A DNA stretch of 17,231 bases from positions 1 through 17,231 of the forward strand of contig CAKSDJ010000033.1 of the NCBI GenBank assembly GCA_934445015.1, given 5' to 3'. The position numbers and the translations under genes are program-made. Below, in pieces: positions 5,298-13,069 of this stretch (positions are counted from its first letter, which is position 1; every line of letters starts with the position of its first letter). A model generated the notes under the pieces. That model saw only the letters and a program-made list of their open reading frames with translations. It did no database searches and was not told where the DNA came from. Source of the stretch: an uncultured Eubacteriales bacterium (GTDB lineage: Bacteria > Bacillota > Clostridia > Oscillospirales > Acutalibacteraceae).

Positions 5298-7826
5298 TCA
5301 AAAACCTCCCTGCTGGGTACGGTTAATAATATCATCCTGAAGCGAGCGTGAAAGAGTTGTAAACAATGCGCTGTAACCTGCCACGCGCACAACAAGCGAT
5401 TTATACTTTTCGGGGTGTTTTTGTGCATCGCGCAAAGTTTCGCGGCTTACAACGTTAAACTGCATGTGCATACCCTTTTGGTCAAAAAATCCGCGCACAA
5501 GTGCAACAAAACTTTCAAGTCCGCCGCGACCTGCCAGAGCGCTCGGATGAAATTTCATATTAAACAGAGTACCGTTTGATGCTATAAGATGGTCAAGGCA
5601 CGCTACCGAATTGGCAGAAGCTGTAGGACCTTTTAAATCTCTGCCGGCTGCCGGCGAAACACCGTCGGCAATAGGCGTGAACGCCAATCTGCCATCGGGA
5701 GTGGCTCCCGTTTGAGCACCGAGAGGCACGTTTGCCGAAACCGGATAAAGACCTGCCTGAAATACGCCGCCGCGGGGATTGCGGTAATTTTTAAGCGGTT
5801 TTGTATATGTGTAGGCAACATCACGTGCAAAGGCGTCAATTTCCGGAACGTCATTACCGAACTTAGGCAGTTGTTGTATCATTTCAAGTATCTCGCCGTA
5901 GCGTTTTTTATCTGCATCGGGCGCGTTATTTTTTGAAACCGCAACATAAATCGACTTAATGTCGTCTTCGGTTAGCGTTTTACCGTCTGCCGCCAGTTTT
6001 TTTGCAACGGTTTTTGTAAGTTTTTCTGCAGCTGCAGAGTCCATATCCTTACCGAAATTGTTATCAAGCGCGTTTTTAAGTTCACACAGTTTTATAACTT
6101 TTTTGTCATAAACCAAAGTTTTAACTGCCATAAGGGCATCTGCCATATTTGCTATGCCAAAGCCCTGAGGACCTGTAAAGTTATAAACCGCTCCGCCCTC
6201 CTGCAGACTTTTACCTTTGCCGATGCAATCCTCTATCATACACGACTGGAACGGCAACGGACAAAGTTTTGAATGTGCCATATCAATTGAATTGTCGGCG
6301 TTTACAAGCAATTTTATAAAGTAGTTCATCTGCGCTTTGTAAGCGTTATAAAACTTTTCAAAAGTATCAAACTCCTGCAATTCACCCGTTCTGACACCGA
6401 CCTGAACACCCTTGTCGACACCGTTTGTAAAAACGAGTTCAAGGGGCCTGCACATATTAAAGAAAGCGGCGTCGTGCCAACCGTCGGTTTTAGCCGGAAC
6501 CTGCGGTTCAACACAACCGATTATGTTGTAATTACGTGCATCTTCAAGAGGAATACCCTGACTCATAAGCGACGGTATAATAACCTCGTCGTTATAATAA
6601 GCCGGAAGTCCTACGCCTGTACGCGTAAGTTCTGCGGCGCGTATCAAAAACTCGTGCGGTGAGCCGTTCCAGACGCGCACCGAAAACGACGGCATAGGAA
6701 GCATAACGTGAAGGGTTGCGTTTATGCACATATACGACATATCGTTTGTTGCGTCACGACCGTTTTTATCCTGACCGCCGGCAATAAGATTTTGAAACAG
6801 GCTGTAACCCGCAAACCCTTCGGCAGACGCGGCATCTCTGACCTTGTTTAAATCGTTTAATTTGACCCATATACAGTCAATAAGTTCCTGCGCAAATTCA
6901 CGGGTAATTTTACCGTCACGCAGGTCGTTTTGCAAATACGGGTTCATATATTGGTCAAATCGACCAGGCGATATTGAATGACCGCTCGACTCAACCTGCA
7001 AAAGCATTTGTATAAACCAGAAAGACTGACACGCCTCATAAAAACTTTGCGCACCGTAACGAGGCACACGTGAGCAGTTCTCGGCAATTTTTAAAAGTTC
7101 GTCACGGCGTGCGGAATCATTTTCAGTCGATGCCATTTGTTTTGCAAGGGCAGCATACCTCTCGGCATAATTTATAACCGCATCGCAACTGATTATAACC
7201 GCCTGTAAAAATGCGTTGCGCGAAGCGTAATCGGCATCGGATACCTCAATCTTTTTGTAAGCTTCGTTTGCCTCGTCTATAATACCCTTATATCCCTTTG
7301 CCAGTACTTTGCCGTAATCAACCGTAAAGTGACCTATGCCGTTATAAAAATAATTTCCTACGGTAAATATATTGTGCTCTATTGCCGTAAGCGCTTCGTC
7401 AGACATATAAGAAGTCGCAAGTTCGCTTGTTGTTTTACCTTTCCAATATGGGTATACTTCGCGGAGCTTCTGCTTTGTCTTTTCTGATATGTAAAACGGG
7501 TCTGCAATACGCGTTGCAACCGTGTCAAATTCTGCTTCTAACCATTCATAAGAATATTCGGGAAACACCTGACAGCCGCGCGGCGCTTTTGAATTGCTGC
7601 CCACGATAAGTTCTTCGGGGCGGATTGTAATAGGCAAATTCTCAAGTATATGTGCAAAAGCTTTCGCACGTCTTAAAACAATAGGTTGTCCTTCGGTCGA
7701 CTTATAACTCTCGGTTATTAAGACCGCACGGTCAGCCTCTATTTCAGGCATTTTGGCATAAAGATGATCAATCAGACGCTGTATACGCGGTGATTTTTCG
7801 ATTTTTTCTGTATACACGCTTGACAT
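5298..7826 (-). CDS. B12-independent glycerol/1,2-propanediol dehydratase (glycyl radical enzyme)
   Basis: This 842-aa glycyl radical enzyme converts a vicinal diol to an aldehyde without cobalamin, here most likely 1,2-propanediol to propionaldehyde. The thiyl Cys lies in GCVEPQ (C438, E440), and D452 sits 14 residues after the Cys in GWHDAAFFN, as in Clostridium butyricum glycerol dehydratase. H283-S284 (SGHSISPGRF) and H166 (GIGHFTVDYG) match further substrate residues of that enzyme. The C-terminal glycyl loop is RVAGYSALF with G817. The Cys-plus-14 Asp argues against choline TMA-lyase, and the overall motifs exclude pyruvate formate-lyase. It is longer than the roughly 790-aa glycerol dehydratase, with extra charged sequence around 590-640. 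ATG at 7826 has GAGAGG upstream. It is the first gene of the BMC operon. Glycerol remains a possible alternative substrate. Confidence 0.93.
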   Translation of the reverse strand: MSSVYTEKIEKSPRIQRLIDHLYAKMPEIEADRAVLITESYKSTEGQPIVLRRAKAFAHILENLPITIRPEELIVGSNSKAPRGCQVFPEYSYEWLEAEFDTVATRIADPFYISEKTKQKLREVYPYWKGKTTSELATSYMSDEALTAIEHNIFTVGNYFYNGIGHFTVDYGKVLAKGYKGIIDEANEAYKKIEVSDADYASRNAFLQAVIISCDAVINYAERYAALAKQMASTENDSARRDELLKIAENCSRVPRYGAQSFYEACQSFWFIQMLLQVESSGHSISPGRFDQYMNPYLQNDLRDGKITREFAQELIDCIWVKLNDLNKVRDAASAEGFAGYSLFQNLIAGGQDKNGRDATNDMSYMCINATLHVMLPMPSFSVRVWNGSPHEFLIRAAELTRTGVGLPAYYNDEVIIPSLMSQGIPLEDARNYNIIGCVEPQVPAKTDGWHDAAFFNMCRPLELVFTNGVDKGVQVGVRTGELQEFDTFEKFYNAYKAQMNYFIKLLVNADNSIDMAHSKLCPLPFQSCMIEDCIGKGKSLQEGGAVYNFTGPQGFGIANMADALMAVKTLVYDKKVIKLCELKNALDNNFGKDMDSAAAEKLTKTVAKKLAADGKTLTEDDIKSIYVAVSKNNAPDADKKRYGEILEMIQQLPKFGNDVPEIDAFARDVAYTYTKPLKNYRNPRGGVFQAGLYPVSANVPLGAQTGATPDGRLAFTPIADGVSPAAGRDLKGPTASANSVACLDHLIASNGTLFNMKFHPSALAGRGGLESFVALVRGFFDQKGMHMQFNVVSRETLRDAQKHPEKYKSLVVRVAGYSALFTTLSRSLQDDIINRTQQGGF

Positions 7827-7858
7827 AGACGATACCTCTCTTTTTATTGATTATCTGT

Positions 7859-7887
7859 ATTTTACATCAAAACCACACAAATGTCAA
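7859..7887 (-). promoter_or_regulatory. Main promoter of the microcompartment operon
   Basis: On the minus strand a perfect -35 TTGACA (7882-7887) is 17 bases from -10 TAAAAT (7859-7864), which carries an upstream TG (extended -10). The predicted transcript starts about 25 bases before the GRE start codon, leaving a short leader with the GAGAGG site and no room for a riboswitch. Confidence 0.8.
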
Positions 7888-7913
7888 TACAAAAACAACT
7901 AAAAAACAGAAGA

Positions 7914-7959
7914 ATAAAACAAAAACAAGCATTTTTATCGTGTTTTGATTTTGTTTTAT
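7914..7959. promoter_or_regulatory. Imperfect inverted repeat upstream of the BMC promoter (candidate regulator site)
   Basis: Arms ATAAAACAAAAACAA (7914-7928) and the complement of 7945-7959 match at 14 of 15 positions, with a 16-base spacer. The repeat begins about 27 bases upstream of the -35 element, the usual place for an activator. The sequence is AT-rich, so chance similarity is possible. No regulator gene for the operon is in this window. Confidence 0.4.
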
Positions 7960-7993
7960 ATAAATTACAATTTGTTTTTGTAAGCATATAAAA

Positions 7994-8032
7994 ACAACGG
8001 CTGCTTTTGAAAAAAATCAAAGCAGCCGTTGT
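7994..8032 (-). terminator. Strong intrinsic terminator at the left end of the mobile element
   Basis: Perfect 14-bp arms (7994-8007 and 8019-8032, ACAACGGCTGCTTT and its complement) enclose an 11-base loop. Read on the minus strand, the stem is followed by TTTTTATAT. It lies five bases past the stop of the small ORF at 8038 and insulates the BMC promoter from recombinase transcription. Confidence 0.88.
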
Positions 8033-8037
8033 ATATT

Positions 8038-8166
8038 TTATTCGCCTTTATACTTCCGTCTTGTTGCAAGCCCGCCGCGAATATGCCGCTCACTTTTGTT
8101 TTTTTCAAGGACACATTTTACCTGTTTATAAAGTTCGCGGTCTATATGTACCAAACGCTCGGTCAC
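8038..8166 (-). CDS. Small basic ORF downstream of the recombinase (42 aa, GTG start)
   Basis: A 42-residue frame, VTERLVHIDRELYKQVKCVL followed by a Lys/Arg-rich end with ERHIRGGLATRRKYKGE. It begins just after the recombinase stop in another frame and ends five bases before a strong terminator, which supports it being the last gene of that transcript. The only available start is GTG at 8164-8166 with no clear Shine-Dalgarno. The frame is open upstream into the recombinase end, so coupling or a frameshifted extension of the recombinase is possible. I do not recognise a family. The basic C-terminus could bind nucleic acid, but that is only a composition-based guess. Confidence 0.4.
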   Translation of the reverse strand: MTERLVHIDRELYKQVKCVLEKNKSERHIRGGLATRRKYKGE

Positions 8167-8170
8167 ATCT

Positions 8171-9703
8171 TTATGTACGGCTGTTACAAATACGAACGGT
8201 TTCGTCAAGCCCTAATTCTCTAAAGAGTTTGAGGAAGACCTCAACATTTCCGTTTCGGTCAACCTCTATTCTGTCTATCACCCGTCTTAGCTGCGCGTTG
8301 GTAATTGCCCTTAAATTGCTGATATCCTCAATTTCTTTAAAGGTGTCGGCGAGTATCATTTGCAGTCGGTCGCCTTTGGTCAGGTGCTGTTCCACCATTT
8401 TAAGTTCCTCCTGCAGCCTGTCCATCTCCTGCTTGTCCCCGCCGATTTTTGCGTTTAATTCCTCACGGGTAATAAGGTCGTCAGTATACATATCCATATA
8501 CTTTTGGCGGTTGCGTTTCAGTTTTTCAATCGCTGTACGCAGTTCCTTTTCGTACGCAACATTTTCGTCCTTTGCACGGTACACCTTTTGGAATTCGTTT
8601 ACCACATATTCGGTAACGTTTTTCTTGGATTTTAGTATGTTCGCAAAGTACTGCTCAATAACCTCTATCAGTTCGTTTTCATCAACCGATACGGCATTAG
8701 GGCAACTGTCCGCACCCCTGTTATGCCCCGAGCAGACCCACCTGACATAGGTGTTTTTATAAGTACGAACGCTTCTCCTGAACGACCAGCCGCAGTCCTT
8801 GCATTTTATCAGCGTGGAAAAAAGATGCTGATTGCTGTGCCGCTCTTTATCCACCCGAAATTTTTTACCCCGATCCGCTTTGAGCCTTCCTGCCTCGGCA
8901 AAGTCCTCGTCACTGATAATGCGAAGGTCGGGGCGGTCTGCCACATACCACTCATCCTCGTTTTTTAAGGTACGTTTGCCGGTAAGAAAGTCGGAAACCT
9001 CTTCTTTTCCGTTTACGATTTTTCCGGTATACAGCTCGTTTTCAAGAATTCGGCAGACCGCATTTTGCGACCACTCGCACCCCCGTTTGGTTTTAATTCC
9101 CCGGGCATTCAGCATAGCGGCTATTTTAGCCGCGCCGTAGCCCTCGTTTAAATACCACCGGTAAATCCGACGAACCACATCGGCCTCCGTTTTGTTGATC
9201 GTCAGGTTAAAATAGTCGCCGACCGTTTTATCGTACCCGAACACTATATTCGGCACTCTGCCTTTTTCGGCGTTTATCTTTTTGCCGAACTTTACACGCT
9301 TGGAGGTGTTTGCGCTTTCCTCCTGCGCTAACGCACCGAACACGGTAAGCACAAATTCGCTGTTGCCCATACTTGTCATATTCGCCGTTAAAAACTGCGT
9401 TTCTATGCCGAGCGATTTTAATTTTCTTATGTTCTGTAGTAGGTCAACGGTATTCCTCGCAAAGCGCGAAATGTCTTTTACAACCACCATATCAAAAAGT
9501 CCGCTCTCGGCGTCGGTCATCATTTTAAGAAACTGCTTTCGGTTTTTAATTTTTGTTCCCGATAAGCCTTCGTCGGCATACAGTTTTACAAGCCTGTCCC
9601 CCGAACGGTCGGTGTATTCCTTAAAAAAGTTTTTCTGCGCTTCCAGTGAATTTAACTGGTCTTCCTTTTCGGTTGATACACGGCAGTAAGCCGCTATATT
9701 CAT
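8171..9703 (-). CDS. Large serine recombinase (integrase of the mobile element)
   Basis: This 510-aa serine site-specific recombinase has an N-terminal resolvase domain with the catalytic Ser in AYCRVS (S10) and the conserved Arg-containing helix KDISRFARN (77-84). The Recombinase domain covers about 155-235 (GYDKT...NELYTGKIV). A zinc ribbon follows with C301, C304, C324 and C334, then a coiled coil (about 375-445). The size and order match transposon integrases of the TndX/TnpX type, which excise and insert elements through a circular form. The frame opens upstream, but AAAGGAG lies eight bases before ATG at 9703, so that is the start. It has its own promoter (9737-9765). It lies at one end of the element, as is typical. 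Confidence 0.95.
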   Translation of the reverse strand: MNIAAYCRVSTEKEDQLNSLEAQKNFFKEYTDRSGDRLVKLYADEGLSGTKIKNRKQFLKMMTDAESGLFDMVVVKDISRFARNTVDLLQNIRKLKSLGIETQFLTANMTSMGNSEFVLTVFGALAQEESANTSKRVKFGKKINAEKGRVPNIVFGYDKTVGDYFNLTINKTEADVVRRIYRWYLNEGYGAAKIAAMLNARGIKTKRGCEWSQNAVCRILENELYTGKIVNGKEEVSDFLTGKRTLKNEDEWYVADRPDLRIISDEDFAEAGRLKADRGKKFRVDKERHSNQHLFSTLIKCKDCGWSFRRSVRTYKNTYVRWVCSGHNRGADSCPNAVSVDENELIEVIEQYFANILKSKKNVTEYVVNEFQKVYRAKDENVAYEKELRTAIEKLKRNRQKYMDMYTDDLITREELNAKIGGDKQEMDRLQEELKMVEQHLTKGDRLQMILADTFKEIEDISNLRAITNAQLRRVIDRIEVDRNGNVEVFLKLFRELGLDETVRICNSRT

Positions 9704-9736
9704 AAAAATTTCTCCTTTCCTATATTTTGCGACAAC

Positions 9737-9765
9737 ACAATACCACAATTGTTTTCACAAGTCCA
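9737..9765 (-). promoter_or_regulatory. Recombinase promoter
   Basis: Minus-strand -35 TGGACT (9760-9765), a 17-base spacer ending in TGG, and -10 TATTGT (9737-9742). It sits immediately after the terminator at 9795-9820 and about 34 bases upstream of the recombinase start. A similar arrangement precedes the DUF6809-like gene (15526-15554). Confidence 0.55.
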
Positions 9766-9794
9766 GCAGATAATCGCTATTCTTTTTTATAAAA

Positions 9795-9820
9795 GCCATT
9801 CCGCTTTTACGCAGAATGGC
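9795..9820 (-). terminator. Terminator between the small mobilization ORF and the recombinase
   Basis: GCCATTC (9795-9801) pairs with GAATGGC (9814-9820), and after one C-A mismatch two more GC pairs close a six-base loop. On the minus strand TTTTATAAAAAAG follows. The stop of the 82-aa ORF lies inside the loop. Confidence 0.75.
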
Positions 9821-10055
9821 TCATTGTTTTTTCGCTGTTTTCAACAGCGGTTTTTATTGCTTTTTCAACCCTTGGCTTGTTTGCCTCTATAAAAAGTTTT
9901 AAAAGCATTTCGGCGGTGTCCTCCACCGAGTTTGGATTGTTGAACGAATAGTTCAGCCTAATCTTTCCCACGGTGCGGTCGCCTGCCTTTCGGTTCTTTT
10001 CTTTGATAATACATACTATGCTCACGCCGTTTCGCTTAGCACAGTAAATTTTCAT
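9807..10055 (-). CDS. Small ORF between relaxase and recombinase (82 aa, unknown function)
   Basis: An 82-residue protein opening MKIYCAKRNGVSIVCIIKEK with a basic N-terminal half. It ends in a helix-forming half (VEDTAEMLLKLFIEANKPRVEKAIKTAVE). AGGGAGTG lies upstream of the ATG. It is 13 bases downstream of the relaxase stop and is the last gene before a terminator, so it belongs to the mobilization transcript. No membrane segment or catalytic motif is visible. I do not recognise a named family; position suggests an accessory role in mobilization or excision, but this is inference only. Confidence 0.7.
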   Translation of the reverse strand: MKIYCAKRNGVSIVCIIKEKNRKAGDRTVGKIRLNYSFNNPNSVEDTAEMLLKLFIEANKPRVEKAIKTAVENSEKTMSHSA

Positions 10056-10068
10056 TCACCACTCCCTT

Positions 10069-11049
10069 TTATAAAATCAAAGACATACCTTGCTCGTATT
10101 CCTCTTGTGTTGAATAGCAGGCAAAGCACCTCGGAGATATCTTTCTGCCGAGGATTTTTTCAAGCCGCAGCTTTTCGGCGGTACTCAGTTCCTTTACGGG
10201 GTGCGGCTCAAAATCACTCTCGGGCGGCGCTATCGATAACAAATCACCGAGCATTGAGATTAGCCCTGTTGTTACCGTCATACTCACCCCTTCCTTATGC
10301 GCAGGCGTTGCATAACTCATATACTCATCATAAAGTTCGCTGTTAATACCGCCGAGCGCAAAATAAACTTCAAGGTTGTCTTTAAGCAATCGCTCGTCGA
10401 ACAAACCTTTATCGCGGCAAATGTGATTGTCGGGCGTGGTGAAGGTGATATATTTATACTTATCCTCCCACTTGACCTTGTAGCCATGTTCACGCATACA
10501 CGCAATAAATTCTTCCTTGGTATTGGAATTGCTGATTGCAAACAAAGCATATCGGCGCAGCATCTTTTTCCACTCGGGCAATTTCCCGTAGCTGCATTTT
10601 TCTTCGGTAACGCTAAGACCGTATTCCCGACAGAGCTTATTGGAATACGCTTTCACCTGCAAAAGACCGTCGCGGCTTTGATGAAACTTTTTGCCGTTTT
10701 CGTAACTTACCGAATTCATAATCAGGTGATTGTGAATGTTCCCGGTGTTGCAGTGTGTCGCAACCAAAATTTGAAACCCCGGAAAGTACTCGGCAAATTT
10801 AAGTCCTATTTCGTGCGCTGTTTCGGGCGTTAGGTTATCGTCCGGAGAAAAGGATTGCACAATGTGATAGTAGCTTCTGCCGTCCTCTTTGCCGTACTTT
10901 TGTTTGATATAGCGGAATTCTTCAAGCACCGTGTCGGGCGAACAGCCAATTCCGCTGATCAGTCTTTGCTCGGTCGCCTCGTTCCTTGTTACATAAGGAA
11001 AGATATTATTCATCGGGCAGCCCGAAGTAATAAATTTAACGATTGCCAT
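10069..11049 (-). CDS. Relaxase / mobilization nuclease (MOBP-like)
   Basis: This 326-aa relaxase of the VirD2/MobA type would nick oriT and pilot the transferred strand into the recipient using a conjugation machine supplied by another element. The metal-binding histidine motif is ATHCNTGNIHNHLIMNS (H99, H106, H108). The usual Asp between the first and second His is replaced by Asn/Thr. An upstream His sits in YYHIVQSF (H62). A candidate nucleophile Tyr lies near the N-terminus (Y19 in FPYVTRNEATE). It is short for the family, with no C-terminal primase or coupling domain. The start overlaps the mobC end by 40 bases, with GAGAGGAG about eleven bases upstream. No type IV secretion genes are in the window, so the element is mobilizable rather than self-conjugative. 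Confidence 0.92.
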   Translation of the reverse strand: MAIVKFITSGCPMNNIFPYVTRNEATEQRLISGIGCSPDTVLEEFRYIKQKYGKEDGRSYYHIVQSFSPDDNLTPETAHEIGLKFAEYFPGFQILVATHCNTGNIHNHLIMNSVSYENGKKFHQSRDGLLQVKAYSNKLCREYGLSVTEEKCSYGKLPEWKKMLRRYALFAISNSNTKEEFIACMREHGYKVKWEDKYKYITFTTPDNHICRDKGLFDERLLKDNLEVYFALGGINSELYDEYMSYATPAHKEGVSMTVTTGLISMLGDLLSIAPPESDFEPHPVKELSTAEKLRLEKILGRKISPRCFACYSTQEEYEQGMSLIL

Positions 11050-11318
11050 ATTGCTTTCAACTCCTCTCTTGTTTCGGTAAGATCCGCTGCGGTAACAAAG
11101 CCTGCATTTACCGCGCGGGTGATTTGATTTACATTATTGCCGATGCGCCTGAGCTCCTCGGCAATGCTGTCCGAACCGTTTATCACGGTGATCGGTTTTT
11201 CTAAGGCGCAGTCTCTAAGATAGCTACTGACCAGTTTGTACGAAGACAGCGCCTTTCGGATAATGATTCCTTTTTCTTCTGGTGTTACCCTGAATTTTAA
11301 AATTTCGGTTTTAGCCAC
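11010..11318 (-). CDS. mobC: MobC-family mobilization accessory protein
   Basis: This 102-aa protein begins AKTEILKFRVTPEEKGII, a ribbon-helix-helix-like DNA-binding start. It contains the MobC signature LRRIGNNVNQITRAVN (57-71). MobC proteins bind oriT and help the relaxase open the strands. The GTG at 11316-11318 is chosen because AAAGGAC lies ten bases upstream. The open frame continues upstream to 11426 through palindromic DNA that looks like oriT rather than coding sequence. It overlaps the relaxase start by 40 bases, so the two are translated together. Confidence 0.9.
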   Translation of the reverse strand: MAKTEILKFRVTPEEKGIIIRKALSSYKLVSSYLRDCALEKPITVINGSDSIAEELRRIGNNVNQITRAVNAGFVTAADLTETREELKAIWQSLNLLLRAAR

Positions 11319-11339
11319 TGCCGTTTTAGTCCTTTCTAA

Positions 11340-11446
11340 AAAATAATAGGGGTATGGGCTTAGCCCGACTGCCTTTGGTTCGGCCGCCGAAACCGGCGGT
11401 TCGTAACACAATGGCGAAACTCGCAATAAACGGCACCAAGGTGCCG
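11340..11446. other. Candidate origin of transfer (oriT)
   Basis: Immediately upstream of mobC are closely packed hairpins. GGGCTtaGCCC is in the left part, and CCGCC pairs with GGCGG around 11389-11400. GCGA/TCGC (aac loop) follows near 11414-11424. A perfect CGGCACC-AA-GGTGCCG lies at 11431-11446. Hairpin clusters beside mobC-relaxase genes are the usual oriT location. The nick site cannot be identified by eye. Confidence 0.45.
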
Positions 11447-11587
11447 TACCAAATTAAACAGAAATTCTGCCGTTCCTGTTTTGGGCGTAAATTCGGCTTT
11501 TAAGACGCAGCCGATTGTTTACCCGTTTTTTTCGTTGCTTTGCCACACGGGGCAAACAGTGCCCTCACACACGGCAGAAAAGAAGAA

Positions 11588-11661
11588 TGCAACAATGCAG
11601 CACTCTCCCATTGTCATCTGCTTTTTTACAATGCAGATTAAACACTCTGCAATGTTGCAAT
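11588..11661. repeat. Nested inverted repeats after the RepA-like ATPase
   Basis: Outer arms ATGCAACAATGCAG (11588-11601) and CTGCAATGTTGCAAT (11647-11661) are complementary apart from one extra base. An inner pair, ATCTGC (11617-11622) and GCAGAT (11634-11639), sits between them. The block starts two bases past the ATPase stop. It may be a structured terminator or part of a replication or transfer origin. The rest of 11447-11587 shows no convincing gene. Confidence 0.5.
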
Positions 11662-11663
11662 CT

Positions 11664-12632
11664 TTATTCGGGTATCGACCACGTCCAGCCCTTGCCCACC
11701 TTTCGGGTGGTAATACCGTTAATGTTTTTCTTTGCCTCATTAACGGTGCGCCGTGAAATGTTTTTATCGGCAGCGGTTTTAAATATTCTTTCTGCCGTCA
11801 CCTCTTTACCGTCGGCTAACAGATCACGAATTAAACTCTCCGCCAACGCCGTTTTGGTGTCATGCGAAAATCTGCTAAGCAATTCCTCGGCAGTTATATC
11901 GCCGTAACCGTCGAGCCAGTAAAACCCTTCCTCATTACCAAGGTTAAAAGCAACGGTTTTCCCCTCCGGCGACAGCGAAGATTTATCGTGTACCATCACA
12001 CGGATATTCGGTTCCTTGCGAAGTCTGCCCACGAGCAAAACGCTTCTCGCGGCGGCTCGGAAGTCTATGGAACCCAAGCCACGGTAAGCGCTGCTTGAGC
12101 CTTGTGCTTTGTTAAGATGCCCCACCATAACAATGGCGCAGCCTGTGCGCTCGGCAACGGCAGCAACCTTTTTTAATACCGAGCGAATCTCATTAGCGCG
12201 GTTTATATCAATGCGTTCGCCGATATACCCCTGAATAGGATCGAGGATCATCAGCTTAGCGTCGGTCTGTTTAATCGCCTGCTCAATGTGCTCGTCCGAC
12301 AAGGAAAGCGCATCGGTATCTTCGCAAATATTCAGGACTCTGCTTTCGTCCGCGCCGGCCTCCATAAGCCTTGGCTTAACGGTATCTCCGAGCCCGTCCT
12401 CCGCTGTTTGATAAATTACATTAAACGGTTGCGCAATTTCCATACCGGGCAAAGCCGTGCCGGAAGAGCAGGCAGCGGCAAGTCTTAAGGCAAGCGTTGT
12501 TTTGCCTTCGCCGGGATCACCCTGAATAATTGTCAGCTTTCCAAACGGAATATACGGTTTCCAAAGCCATTTAACTTCTTGCAGCCGCACATCCGACATC
12601 CGCACAAGCGACAGTGTTTTTTCAGTTGGCAT
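11664..12632 (-). CDS. RepA-like AAA family ATPase of the mobile element
   Basis: This 322-aa RecA-fold ATPase resembles hexameric RepA-type helicases (AAA_25 group). Walker A GDPGEGKTT is at 38-46 and Walker B LMILD at 127-131. The GHLNKAQGSSSAYRGLGS stretch (171-188) matches the RepA/DnaB-like arginine-rich sensor region. The C-terminal part, about 240-322, looks like a winged helix (TAERIFKTAADKNISRRTVNEAKK). It probably supports replication or processing of the excised element and is the usual partner of MobC-relaxase modules in Clostridia. ATG at 12632 is behind AAGGAGAGG. It ends about 345 bases before mobC. Helicase activity is inferred from family resemblance only. Confidence 0.85.
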   Translation of the reverse strand: MPTEKTLSLVRMSDVRLQEVKWLWKPYIPFGKLTIIQGDPGEGKTTLALRLAAACSSGTALPGMEIAQPFNVIYQTAEDGLGDTVKPRLMEAGADESRVLNICEDTDALSLSDEHIEQAIKQTDAKLMILDPIQGYIGERIDINRANEIRSVLKKVAAVAERTGCAIVMVGHLNKAQGSSSAYRGLGSIDFRAAARSVLLVGRLRKEPNIRVMVHDKSSLSPEGKTVAFNLGNEEGFYWLDGYGDITAEELLSRFSHDTKTALAESLIRDLLADGKEVTAERIFKTAADKNISRRTVNEAKKNINGITTRKVGKGWTWSIPE

Positions 12633-13069
12633 GTTATCCTCTCCTTTCCTTTCAGTTTTGTTATAAGAATTCTTTTAAAACAATCATAAACATCCCACCT
12701 TTTAAAAATAACTTTTTACCGCTCCCGAAAAATCGAACCATATTATTTTTGCAGGAGCACCTCTTGCCCCCCCGCTGCAAGCAATAAAATAATGCCTACA
12801 ACTGCAGATAACAACTGTTTCTTACAAGAGAAAGTTTATAAGCCTTCCTCGCTTCTCCGCAGATTTTACCTGTACGCCCGACATTGTTCCTACGCTCTTT
12901 TTTCGACCGTGTAGTGTTGAGAGCAAACCTTCGCTTGCCGAGTCCTTTCGGAACACACCGAAGTGCGTCTTTCTCTCTCGGCACAGTTTTCGCAAACTGC
13001 TGTCATCGCCAAAGGCCGCCCACTCATATCCTGTCGGCAGGCTGTTTAGTTGTAAGGTCAGGCTTTTCA
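12633..13069. other. Region without a convincing gene upstream of the RepA-like ATPase
   Basis: About 430 bases hold two overlapping minus-strand frames: 12822-13070 (82 aa, MKSLTLQLNSLPTGYEWAAF...) and 12796-12984 (GTG start, Arg/Lys-rich). Neither has a clear ribosome binding site or recognised domain, and both could be shadows of a non-coding leader. The frame from 13070 looks slightly more protein-like at its start. A short TTGCAG/CTGCAA hairpin with a C-run in the loop is near 12750-12781. No clear promoter for the ATPase was found. Confidence 0.35.

Noticed and set aside
5298..7826. GRE as pyruvate formate-lyase or choline TMA-lyase
   Set aside because: A single GCVEP Cys rather than the PFL double Cys, and Asp 14 residues after it plus GHS and GIGH motifs, fit diol/glycerol dehydratase rather than choline lyase.
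7827..7993. Cobalamin riboswitch before a propanediol operon
   Set aside because: The leader is only about 25 bases from the predicted start, and the dehydratase is the B12-independent type.
7994..8032. Left terminator arms as an attachment-site inverted repeat
   Set aside because: The minus-strand T-run and the position just after a stop codon fit a terminator; serine recombinase elements need only a 2-bp core and no matching copy was seen at the right end.
8007..8750. Plus-strand 247-codon frame
   Set aside because: It is the complement of the recombinase gene, with Ser/Phe-rich low-complexity composition and no ribosome site.
10297..10833. Plus-strand 178-codon frame
   Set aside because: Shadow of the relaxase gene, whose family motifs are clear on the minus strand.
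11519..11740. Minus-strand 73-codon frame overlapping the ATPase end
   Set aside because: It overlaps the conserved C-terminus of the ATPase and runs through the nested inverted repeats; no ribosome site.
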